Below, piece by piece: positions 1 to 5,694 of a stretch of 5,694 nt of DNA. Origin of the DNA: Candidatus Nanopelagicales bacterium (GTDB taxonomy: Bacteria; Actinomycetota; Actinomycetes; S36-B12); the NCBI GenBank assembly GCA_018399515.1, contig JAGYOB010000303.1, positions 1 through 5,694 of the forward strand, given 5' to 3'. The notes beneath the pieces were generated by a model, which was not told the DNA's origin, did not search any database, and saw nothing but the letters and a program-made list of their open reading frames with translations. Made by a program: the position numbers and the translations under genes. The first letter of the stretch is position 1; each line of letters opens with the position of its first letter.

Positions 1-1
1 C

Positions 2-1420
2 CCCGGCGATTACGTCGTGACGCACATCGATGCGCACCTGCAGGCGGTCGTCGAGGAGCAGTTACTCGAGGCGGTTGAGCGTGCTCGGACATTGGGCAAC
101 CAGGGCACATCCGGCGCCGCCGTGGTCGTGGACGTCGAGACCGGCGGGGTGCTGGCGATGGCGAGCTATCCGACCTATGACCCGGAACTGTGGGTGGGTG
201 GCATCACCCGCAGGGACTACGACCGATTGCTGGAGACCAAGGCGCTGTCCTCGAACGCCGTTCAGGGGACCTTCCCACCGGGATCGACGTTCAAGCCGGT
301 CACGACCTGGGCTGCAGCGCAGGAGGGCTACGACCTCGAAGGGACCTACGACTGCCCCAGTGACTACGAGGTCGGTTCGCAGACGTTCCGGAACTTCGAA
401 TCCGAAGGATTCGGTCCCATCTCCTTGCAGCGGGCCTTGGAAGTGTCGTGCAACACGGTCTTCTACCGGCTAGCTGACGAGATGTGGTTGACCGCCGGCG
501 GTAACGCCGCGACGTTGGAGTCACCGGATCCGATCGCCGATGCGGCTGCACGGTTCGGTCTGGGTCGACCGACCGGAATCGATCTGCCCGGTGAAGCCGG
601 TGGTCTGGTCTCGGGGCGGTTGGAGAAGCAGCGCACCTGGGAGGAACGACGCGATAACTGGTGCGCTGCGGCTAAAGACGGCTATCCCGAAACACGCGAG
701 GAAGATCCCGAGCTTGCCGACTACTTCACAGCGCTGGCTAAGGAGAACTGCCTCGATGGATTCCGCTGGCGCAATGGTGATGCGATCAATGCATCGATCG
801 GTCAGGGCGATACCGCGGTCACCCCATTGCAGTTGACGATGCTGTACGCCGCGATCGCCAACGGCGGTCGGATCATGGAACCGCACGTGGCCAAGGCGGT
901 CTTGACCAGCAGTGGTGAGGTCGTCCGCGAGATCGAGCCGGCCGTGACCGGGACGCTCGAGGATGAGCAGACCCTGGAGTGGTTGCGTGAATCCCTGGCC
1001 GCGGTCACCGTGGAGGGCACCGGCCAAACTCCCTTCGAGGGCTTCCCCCTCGACGAAGTTCCGATCGCGTCCAAGACCGGTTCAGCCCAGGTGTTCGGTA
1101 ACGACACGTCCATCGGTTGGTTCGCCAGCTTCGCGCCGGCCGATGATCCGCGCTACGCCGTGGTGATGATGGTCACCGAGGGCGGAACCGGATCGGCGGC
1201 TGTGGGTCCGAGCGTGCGGTCGATCTACGAGCAGATCTTCGGCGTTGTCGGATCTGACATCGATCCCGAGCGCAGCGTGCTCATCGACGGCGGTCCGTCG
1301 ACGGCACTGCCCATCGTGCGTGCGGACGGGACCCCCATCACGCCGGGAATGCGCACACCCGATCTGACCGGTGACGGTCAGGATGCAGCGACGCGCCGTG
1401 GATCGCAGGTGCTGCGGTGA
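2..1420 (+). CDS. mrdA: Penicillin-binding protein 2 (elongasome D,D-transpeptidase), 5'-truncated
   Basis: This enzyme cross-links peptidoglycan during rod elongation. It is anchored in the membrane, acts outside it, and works with RodA. The first whole codon is at 2 and 472 residues are visible. A GTG at 17 is not the start: the reading frame is open to the window edge, and the upstream residues PGDYVV continue the family pattern before THIDAHLQ. The membrane anchor and most of the dimerisation domain therefore lie outside the window. All transpeptidase motifs are present: STFK with the catalytic Ser (bases 284-295, window residue 95), SCN (446-454) and KTGSAQ (KTG at 1073-1081). IGQGDTAVTPLQL is also typical of class B PBPs. 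Four cysteines (window residues 118, 150, 221, 250) lie in the extracytoplasmic part. The last pair is in a charged insert that I recognise from actinobacterial PBP2s. The stop overlaps the rodA start. FtsI is less likely because rodA is adjacent and no PASTA domain is seen. Confidence 0.94.
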   Translation, partial: PGDYVVTHIDAHLQAVVEEQLLEAVERARTLGNQGTSGAAVVVDVETGGVLAMASYPTYDPELWVGGITRRDYDRLLETKALSSNAVQGTFPPGSTFKPVTTWAAAQEGYDLEGTYDCPSDYEVGSQTFRNFESEGFGPISLQRALEVSCNTVFYRLADEMWLTAGGNAATLESPDPIADAAARFGLGRPTGIDLPGEAGGLVSGRLEKQRTWEERRDNWCAAAKDGYPETREEDPELADYFTALAKENCLDGFRWRNGDAINASIGQGDTAVTPLQLTMLYAAIANGGRIMEPHVAKAVLTSSGEVVREIEPAVTGTLEDEQTLEWLRESLAAVTVEGTGQTPFEGFPLDEVPIASKTGSAQVFGNDTSIGWFASFAPADDPRYAVVMMVTEGGTGSAAVGPSVRSIYEQIFGVVGSDIDPERSVLIDGGPSTALPIVRADGTPITPGMRTPDLTGDGQDAATRRGSQVLR

Positions 1421-2589
1421 GCACGACCGAACCGCAGGCGCAGCGCTACGTCGGTGCGCTCGCCCAGGATCGGCAGTCCTATCTGCGCCGAGTGGACTGG
1501 TGGCTGGTGGTGTCCGCGATTCTGCTGTCCGCGGGCAGCACGGTATTCGTGTGGTCGGCCAGTCGCGCAGACCTCGCCCCCGAGGACGATCCTCAGTATT
1601 TCCTCGTCCGACACACCATCAATATCGTGATCGGAATCGCGCTGGCCTTCGGCGTATCGAAGCTGGATTTCCGGTTGCTGCGCGCTTACACGCCGGTGGT
1701 CTACGTCGCTTCGATTCTGGGCATCCTGCTCGTCTACACCCCTCTGGGGGTGACCATCGCCGGTGCCCGGGCGTGGATCTCGCTGCCGGGTGGTTTCACC
1801 GTGCAGCCCGCCGAACTCGGCAAGGTGGCCATCATCTTGGTGATGGCCCTCGTGCTTGCTGAGAAGCGAGACGCCGAGAACGAGCCACGCGATCGCGATG
1901 TCATCCTCGCCCTCGCACTCGCTGCCGTCCCCATCGTTCTGGTTCTCCTGCAAAACGACACCGGGACCGCGCTGATCATGGCCATCATCGTCGTCACGAT
2001 CGTCGCCGTGTCGGGTGCTCCGCGACGGTGGATCGTGGGTCTGATCGGCGGTGGTGTGCTCGCTGTCGTCGTCGCACTGCAGGTGGGGATCATCCAGGAC
2101 TATCAGATTGCTCGATTGACATCGTTTGTGAATCCCGAGGGTGCCGAGGGTGCGGCGGCCTATAACGCGACACAAGCCCGAATAGCGATCGGCGGCGGCG
2201 GGTGGTTCGGCCACGGCTTGTTCTCCGGGCCCCAAACGCAGGGGAATTTCGTGCCCGTCAACGAAAGTGACTTCATCTTCACAGTCATCGCCGAGGAGGC
2301 GGGTTACGTCGGTGCGATCGCGTTCATCGTCGGATTGAGCATCGTGCTCTGGCGAGGGATGCGTATCGCTCTGGGCGCTGATGATCTCTTCGGTCGTCTC
2401 GTGGCGACCGGAGTCGTTGCATGGCTGGCTTTCCAGTCCTTCCAGAATATCGGGATGAATCTCGGGATCATGCCGATCACCGGTGTGCCCCTCCCGTTCG
2501 TTTCCTACGGGGGCACGTCGATGTTCGCCTCCTGGATCGCTCTCGGCCTGCTGACGAATGTCAGAGTCCACACCGCAGCCAAGCCCTAG
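1417..2589 (+). CDS. rodA: RodA, SEDS-family peptidoglycan glycosyltransferase
   Basis: RodA polymerises lipid II into glycan strands as part of the elongasome, with PBP2 as its transpeptidase partner. The 390-residue length is normal for the family. Hydrophobic stretches fit about ten membrane helices, with a large extracytoplasmic loop at about 223-285. SEDS signatures are in order: GARAW (116-120) followed by FTVQPAELGK (127-136), LQNDTGTAL (178-186), AIGGGGWFGHGL (257-268), SDFIF (284-288) and GVPLPFVSYGGTS (356-368). Asp285 in SDFIF aligns by eye with the essential Asp of E. coli RodA (Asp262). Most family members have QPD where this protein has QND at 179-181. The GTG start at 1417 lies in a GTGA overlap with the mrdA stop, with a weak AGG about seven bases upstream, so translational coupling is likely. 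FtsW is the main alternative; adjacency to mrdA favours RodA. Confidence 0.94.
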   Translation: MSTTEPQAQRYVGALAQDRQSYLRRVDWWLVVSAILLSAGSTVFVWSASRADLAPEDDPQYFLVRHTINIVIGIALAFGVSKLDFRLLRAYTPVVYVASILGILLVYTPLGVTIAGARAWISLPGGFTVQPAELGKVAIILVMALVLAEKRDAENEPRDRDVILALALAAVPIVLVLLQNDTGTALIMAIIVVTIVAVSGAPRRWIVGLIGGGVLAVVVALQVGIIQDYQIARLTSFVNPEGAEGAAAYNATQARIAIGGGGWFGHGLFSGPQTQGNFVPVNESDFIFTVIAEEAGYVGAIAFIVGLSIVLWRGMRIALGADDLFGRLVATGVVAWLAFQSFQNIGMNLGIMPITGVPLPFVSYGGTSMFASWIALGLLTNVRVHTAAKP

Positions 2590-2604
2590 GACACACCCCT
2601 GCCC

Positions 2605-2618
2605 GCCGGACAACCGGC
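2605..2618 (+). other. Small perfect hairpin between rodA and the radical SAM gene
   Basis: GCCGG (2605-2609) and CCGGC (2614-2618) form a 5-bp stem around an ACAA loop, 15 bases after the rodA stop. No T-run follows, so it is not a canonical intrinsic terminator. It lies directly upstream of the putative -10 element. It could weakly stabilise the 3' end of the mrdA-rodA message, or be chance in GC-rich DNA. Confidence 0.35.
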
Positions 2619-2624
2619 TACCCT
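2619..2624 (+). promoter_or_regulatory. Candidate -10 element (TACCCT) for a leaderless transcript
   Basis: TACCCT fits the actinobacterial -10 consensus TAnnnT and ends seven bases before the ATG at 2632. That is the spacing expected when transcription starts at the start codon. No convincing -35 is visible 16-19 bases upstream. The only purine-rich stretch before the ATG (GAGGG, 2625-2629) ends two bases from it, too close for a normal Shine-Dalgarno, which fits leaderless initiation. This is inferred from pattern and position only. Confidence 0.4.
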
Positions 2625-2631
2625 GAGGGCC

Positions 2632-4578
2632 ATGACCACGACGACGAACCAGGTGGCTCCCGAATCGGTCTTCGCGCAACTCGAACAGGTCCTGCCGCTC
2701 GTCGGCAAGCCGATTCAGTACGTCGGTGGTGAAGTCAACTCAGTGATCAAGGAGTGGGCGGGCACCTCGGTGCGATGGGTTCTGATGTACCCCGATGCCT
2801 ACGAGGTTGGAGCGCCCAACCAGGGCGTCCAGATCCTGTACGAGGTCATTAACGGTGTCGAGGACGCGCTCGCGGAACGCACCTACGCCGTATGGCCCGA
2901 TCTCGAGGCCCTGATGCGCGAGCGGGGTATTCCCCAATTCACCGTGGATGCCCATCGTCCTGTTCGAGCCTTTGACGTTCTGGGTCTGTCCTTCGCCACC
3001 GAGCTCGGCTACACCAACATGCTGACCGCCCTGGACCTCGCCGGAATCCCGCTGCATGCCGGTGATCGCACCGATGATGACCCGCTGGTCATCGCCGGCG
3101 GGCACGCGGCGTTCAATCCCGAACCGATCGCCGATTTCATCGATGCCGCCGTTCTCGGCGATGGTGAGCAGGCGGCCTTGACGATCACCGATCTGATCCG
3201 TCAGTTCAAGGCCGAAGGAGAGCCCGGCGGTCGACCGGAACTGTTGCTGCGCCTGGCTCAGTCGGGTGTCGCGTATGTGCCATCTCGCTACGACGTGGAA
3301 TACCTACCCGATGGTCGGATCCGGCGAGTGGTCCCGAACCATGCTGATATCCCGTGGCGGGTGGCCAAGCACACGGTGATGGACCTCGATGACTGGGACT
3401 ACCCGCGTGCGCCGCTGGTCCCGTTGGCCGAAACCGTCCACGAGAGGATGAGTGTCGAGATCTTCCGCGGCTGCACGCGCGGGTGTCGGTTCTGTCAGGC
3501 GGGCATGATCACCAGGCCCGTGCGTGAGCGCAGCAAGGCCGGAATCGAATCCATGGTCGAGCGTGGCCTGAGCGTCACCGGATTCGAAGAGGTCGGTCTG
3601 CTGTCGCTGTCGAGTGCTGATCACTCCGAGATCGCACCGCTGACCACATCCCTGGCTGACTGCTATACCGACTCGCAGGTGTCGCTGTCGTTGCCGAGCA
3701 CGCGAGTCGATGCTTTCAACGTCGACCTGGCGAATGAACTGTCTCGAAACGGTCGGCGCAGTGGCTTGACCTTCGCCCCGGAAGGCGGCAGCGAGCGATT
3801 GCGCCGGGTGATCAACAAGCAGGTGAGCGAGGAAGATCTGATTCGCACGGTCACGACGGCGTATGCGGCCGGTTGGCGCCAGGTGAAGTTGTATTTCATG
3901 TGCGGGTTGCCGACCGAAACCGATGAAGATGTGCTGCAGATCGCGCGCATGGCCGCCGAGGTGATTCGAGTGGGGCGCGAAGTCAGTGGTCGCCGCGATA
4001 TCCGATGCACTGTTTCCATCGGTGGCTTCGTCCCCAAGCCCCACACCCCGTTCCAATGGGCGGCGCAGCTCGATCATGAGACGACCGATGCTCGACTGGC
4101 TCTCCTGCGTGATGCCATCCGTGCCAATCGCGAATACGGCAAGGCGATCGGCTTGCGCTATCACGACGGCAAACCAGGGATCGTCGAAGGGCTCCTCTCC
4201 CGAGGGGATCGGCGGGTCGGGGCGGTCATCGAACAGGCATGGCGTGATGGGGCTCGATTCGATGGCTGGAGCGAGCATTTCGACTACGACCTATGGATGA
4301 CGGCGGCTGATCGTGCACTGGTCGACACCGGCGTCGATGTCGACTGGTTCACCACCCGTGAGCGAGAGCATGTCGAGGTCCTGCCCTGGGATCACCTCGA
4401 TTCGGGACTCGATCGCGAATGGTTGTGGGAAGACTGGCAAGACGCCCGGGAAGAGGTCGAGGTCGAGGACTGTCGGTGGACACCGTGCTTCGACTGCGGA
4501 GTCTGCGATCAGATGGGCACGCACATTCAAATCGCTCCCGTCACCATCGCGCCTGCCACCATCGGTGTTCGCGAGTGA
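2632..4578 (+). CDS. TIGR03960-type B12-binding-like radical SAM protein
   Basis: A 648-residue member of an uncharacterised radical SAM family; substrate and reaction are unknown. The N-terminal third (about 45-190) looks like the Rossmann-type cobalamin-binding region of B12-type radical SAM enzymes, but I see no DxHxxG cobalamin-ligand motif. The radical SAM core covers about 272-480. Its CxxxCxxC motif (Cys281, Cys285, Cys288, in RGCTRGCRFCQAG) would bind the 4Fe-4S cluster that cleaves SAM. RPVRERS (295-301), SLSSADH (325-331) and TFAPEGGSERLRRVINK (380-396) are family-like stretches. Near the C-terminus a second cluster, Cys614, Cys619, Cys622 and Cys625 (CxxxxCxxCxxC), suggests another metal site. 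The ATG at 2632 follows a 42-base gap after rodA. The 3' end overlaps the DUF2344 gene by GTGA, so the two proteins are probably made in step. The family assignment is firm; the function is not. Confidence 0.93.
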   Translation: MTTTTNQVAPESVFAQLEQVLPLVGKPIQYVGGEVNSVIKEWAGTSVRWVLMYPDAYEVGAPNQGVQILYEVINGVEDALAERTYAVWPDLEALMRERGIPQFTVDAHRPVRAFDVLGLSFATELGYTNMLTALDLAGIPLHAGDRTDDDPLVIAGGHAAFNPEPIADFIDAAVLGDGEQAALTITDLIRQFKAEGEPGGRPELLLRLAQSGVAYVPSRYDVEYLPDGRIRRVVPNHADIPWRVAKHTVMDLDDWDYPRAPLVPLAETVHERMSVEIFRGCTRGCRFCQAGMITRPVRERSKAGIESMVERGLSVTGFEEVGLLSLSSADHSEIAPLTTSLADCYTDSQVSLSLPSTRVDAFNVDLANELSRNGRRSGLTFAPEGGSERLRRVINKQVSEEDLIRTVTTAYAAGWRQVKLYFMCGLPTETDEDVLQIARMAAEVIRVGREVSGRRDIRCTVSIGGFVPKPHTPFQWAAQLDHETTDARLALLRDAIRANREYGKAIGLRYHDGKPGIVEGLLSRGDRRVGAVIEQAWRDGARFDGWSEHFDYDLWMTAADRALVDTGVDVDWFTTREREHVEVLPWDHLDSGLDREWLWEDWQDAREEVEVEDCRWTPCFDCGVCDQMGTHIQIAPVTIAPATIGVRE

Positions 4579-5372
4579 GCGGACGCGTTCCACCGCGCGC
4601 TGCGCATCACGTTCCACCCGTCCAACGTCTGCGCGTGCGCTATGCCAAGCGAGGACGTCTTCGCTTCGCCAGCCACCGTGATTTTCAGCGGGCACTGGAA
4701 CGTGCCCTGCGCAGGGCGCAGGTACCGATGGCGTTCAGCTCGGGATTCTCGCCGCACCCGAAGATCTCGTATGCCAATGCCGCGCCGACGGGCACCGCCA
4801 GCGAAGCCGAGTACGTCGAGATCGCCGTGGTCGAGCGGGTCGATCCCCAGACTCTGGCCACCGAACTCGATGCAGCGTTGCCGCCGGGCCTGGACGTGGT
4901 CGAGGTGGTCGAGGTGAGGTCCAGCGATTTCGCCGATCGCCTTCAGGCCAGTCGCTGGCGGATCGAGCTGCCCGACGTCACCGTGGAGCAGGCTGACGAG
5001 GCGATGCGAGCACTGTGGAGTGCCGATTCGGTGGAGGTTCAGCGGCGCACCAAATCCGGGATGCGTGCGATCGATGTCCGAGCGGCCCTCCTCGCCGGGG
5101 AGGTCGGTAGGCAGACACGGCCATCGCAGGGCTCCGAAGCCAACCCCGGGTATGCGATACTGCAGGTGGTCGTTCGGCAGGTAACACCCACCGTTCGACC
5201 CGACGACATCCTCGCAGCCCTACGCAGCGTGGCGGGCTTGAGCCCCGCGGTCCCACCCCAGGTGACGCGGGAGGCTCAAGGCCCCCTCGGCGCCGATGGG
5301 GTCACGATCGGTGACCCACTCGAACAGGACCGCGAGAACCGCGCCGATGAGGCCGCGTCCGCCGGGGCGTAG
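4575..5372 (+). CDS. DUF2344 / TIGR03936 family radical SAM-associated protein
   Basis: A 265-residue protein of unknown function. The family is known as a neighbour of, or C-terminal fusion to, the TIGR03960 radical SAM protein, so the two likely act together. Recognisable conserved stretches are RYAKRGRLRFASHRDFQRAL (22-41), RALRRAQVPMAFSSGFSPHPKI (family-type block at 43-64, shown by its key residues R43, F54, G57, P60, H61 and P62) and the AAPTGTASEAEY segment (69-80). The C-terminal 30 or so residues are acidic and Ala-rich, probably flexible. No signal peptide or membrane segment is seen. The frame stays open upstream to a GTG at 4419, but starting there would overlap the radical SAM gene by 160 bases. 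The GTG at 4575 creates a GTGA overlap like that of mrdA-rodA and leaves a 20-residue N-terminus of the kind seen in actinobacterial homologues. GTG 4635 is a possible shorter start. Confidence 0.9.
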   Translation: MSGRVPPRAAHHVPPVQRLRVRYAKRGRLRFASHRDFQRALERALRRAQVPMAFSSGFSPHPKISYANAAPTGTASEAEYVEIAVVERVDPQTLATELDAALPPGLDVVEVVEVRSSDFADRLQASRWRIELPDVTVEQADEAMRALWSADSVEVQRRTKSGMRAIDVRAALLAGEVGRQTRPSQGSEANPGYAILQVVVRQVTPTVRPDDILAALRSVAGLSPAVPPQVTREAQGPLGADGVTIGDPLEQDRENRADEAASAGA

Positions 5373-5391
5373 CCGCACCACACGACTTGAC

Positions 5392-5423
5392 GCGGGTCGC
5401 GCCGCCTTCGGGGGCGCACCCGC
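5392..5423 (+). promoter_or_regulatory. GC-rich stem-loop with UUCG tetraloop, upstream of the RNase gene
   Basis: Bases 5392-5397 pair with 5418-5423 (GCGGGT/ACCCGC). After a bulged C5398, 5399-5403 pair with 5413-5417 (GCGCC/GGCGC). After a bulged G5404, CC 5405-5406 pairs with GG 5411-5412 around a TTCG loop (5407-5410). That gives 13 base pairs closed by a C(UUCG)G tetraloop, 19 bases after the DUF2344 stop. No T-run follows. It could be a Rho-independent-like terminator or attenuator without a U-tract, or a leader structure of the downstream RNase mRNA. Confidence 0.65.
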
Positions 5424-5431
5424 ACGAACGA

Positions 5432-5454
5432 GGGCCGGCACCCCGTGCGGGCCC
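5432..5454 (+). promoter_or_regulatory. Second GC-rich stem-loop just before the RNase gene's ribosome binding site
   Basis: GGGCC (5432-5436) pairs with GGCCC (5450-5454) and GCAC (5438-5441) pairs with GTGC (5445-5448). A G-G mismatch separates the two parts and the loop is CCC. It ends three bases before the likely Shine-Dalgarno at 5457, so it could affect ribosome access or mark an RNase cleavage site. With the stem-loop at 5392-5423 it fills most of the 100-base gap. Confidence 0.55.
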
Positions 5455-5456
5455 AC

Positions 5457-5463
5457 GAAGGGA
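5457..5463 (+). promoter_or_regulatory. Likely ribosome binding site for the RNase E/G-type gene
   Basis: GAAGGGA lies nine bases before the ATG at 5473. It is the best purine-rich match upstream of any start in this window and supports that ATG. Confidence 0.6.
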
Positions 5464-5472
5464 CCTACACCC

Positions 5473-5694
5473 ATGGTCGACGAGACCACCCCACCGATTT
5501 CCGACTCCACCACCGCGTCCTCGACGGCCAAACCCCGCCGGCGTGCAGCATCGCGCCCGGCCGGCCCCCCACAGGCGGATGCGACGCCAGCGGCGAAGAA
5601 GACGGCGAAGAAGGCCGCAGCCAAGAAGGCGCCGGCCAAGAAGACGACCGAGAAGACGGCCGAGAAGACGACCGAGAAGACGGCCGAGAAGACG
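5473..5694 (+). CDS. Probable RNase E/G N-terminal disordered extension, 3'-truncated
   Basis: An ATG with a good upstream ribosome binding site opens a frame that runs 74 codons to the window edge without a stop. The visible protein is low complexity: a Ser/Thr/Pro-rich start, a basic PRRRAASRP patch (21-29), then AKK and PAKK repeats turning into TTEKTAEK repeats. No catalytic domain is in the window, so the identity comes from position. In Actinomycetota the gene after the TIGR03960/TIGR03936 pair is normally an Rne/Rng ribonuclease, and actinobacterial RNase E proteins are known for long disordered N-terminal extensions before the S1/catalytic core. If correct, it is the endonuclease that starts mRNA decay and processes rRNA. 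The Lys/Ala composition also resembles histone H1-like proteins, the main alternative. No -10-like element is seen in the 100 bases upstream, so it may be read through from the radical SAM operon. Confidence 0.72.
   Translation, partial: MVDETTPPISDSTTASSTAKPRRRAASRPAGPPQADATPAAKKTAKKAAAKKAPAKKTTEKTAEKTTEKTAEKT
5641..5694 (+). repeat. Exact 24-base tandem repeat inside the coding sequence
   Basis: Two identical 24-base copies (5641-5664 and 5665-5688) are followed by the first six bases of a third at the window edge. Each copy is a pair of 12-base units of form aagacgRccgag, alternating A and G at R. It encodes KTTEKTAE repeats, and the array may continue beyond the window. Identity at the DNA level, not only in protein, points to recent slippage or duplication. 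Confidence 0.9.

Noticed and set aside
17..19. GTG at 17 as the start of the PBP gene
   Set aside because: The frame is open upstream to the window edge, the preceding residues fit the family, and a real PBP2 needs an N-terminal membrane anchor that is not here.
1378..2679. Long open frame on the minus strand covering rodA (433 residues)
   Set aside because: It is antisense to a well-recognised rodA. Its product is rich in Arg, Asp, Gly and His with no family resemblance, as expected for a shadow frame in GC-rich DNA.
2947..2964. DAHRPV (residues 106-111) as a DxHxxG cobalamin-binding motif
   Set aside because: The Gly is replaced by Val and the segment's position does not match the ligand loop, so it is most likely a chance resemblance.
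3304..4278. Minus-strand open frame under the radical SAM gene (324 residues)
   Set aside because: It lies wholly within a confident gene, shows no recognisable motifs and has no ribosome binding site or operon context of its own.
4419..4574. Upstream GTG at 4419 as the start of the DUF2344 gene
   Set aside because: It would overlap the radical SAM gene by 160 bases and add an Arg/His-rich stretch unlike the family. GTG 4575 gives the GTGA overlap and a normal N-terminus.
4896..4917. Short GTGGTCGAG direct repeat in the DUF2344 gene
   Set aside because: It encodes only a VVEVVEV run and is explained by codon bias; there is no array or symmetry to suggest a site.
5387..5392. TTGACG as a -35 element for the RNase gene
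   Set aside because: No -10-like sequence lies 16-19 bases downstream; that stretch is solid G/C and forms the first stem-loop.
5220..5639. Minus-strand open frame spanning the DUF2344 end, the gap and the RNase gene start
   Set aside because: Its Ala/Phe-rich start is only the reverse reading of the AAG/GCC repeats, and it would run through both stem-loops. The + strand gene has a ribosome binding site and syntenic support.

Overview
This is a stretch of GC-rich bacterial chromosome with every gene on the + strand. Gene content and order match the shape-determination/RNase E neighbourhood of rod-shaped Actinomycetota, where the known order is mreBCD - mrdA - rodA - radical SAM protein - DUF2344 protein - RNase E/G - rplU - rpmA - obg. 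The assignment rests on this order, on the actinobacterial style of each protein, on frequent GTG starts and on G/C-ending codons. I cannot place it below phylum or class level. It looks like vertically inherited core genome: I see no mobile element, CRISPR array, tRNA, rRNA or sign of transfer.

Layout: (1) 2-1420, the 3' part of mrdA (penicillin-binding protein 2), cut by the left window edge and carrying the whole transpeptidase domain. (2) 1417-2589, rodA, the SEDS glycosyltransferase partner of PBP2, joined to mrdA by a 4-base GTGA overlap. (3) A 42-base gap with a small hairpin and a -10-like element placed as in leaderless actinobacterial transcripts. (4) 2632-4578, a TIGR03960-type B12-binding-like radical SAM protein of unknown substrate. 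(5) 4575-5372, its constant companion, a DUF2344/TIGR03936 protein, again joined by a GTGA overlap. (6) A 100-base gap with two consecutive stem-loops, the first capped by a UUCG tetraloop. (7) 5473 to the right edge, the start of a gene with a Lys/Ala/Thr/Glu-rich low-complexity N-terminus, most likely the disordered extension of an actinobacterial RNase E/G.

PBP2 and RodA form the transpeptidase-glycosyltransferase pair that builds lateral-wall peptidoglycan. The radical SAM/DUF2344 pair and the RNase form a second block. Its usual position next to RNase E/G and the ribosomal proteins L21 and L27 suggests, but does not prove, a role in RNA or ribosome biology. The least explained parts are the function of the radical SAM/DUF2344 pair, the paired hairpins ahead of the RNase gene, and the exact 24-base tandem repeat in that gene's coding sequence.
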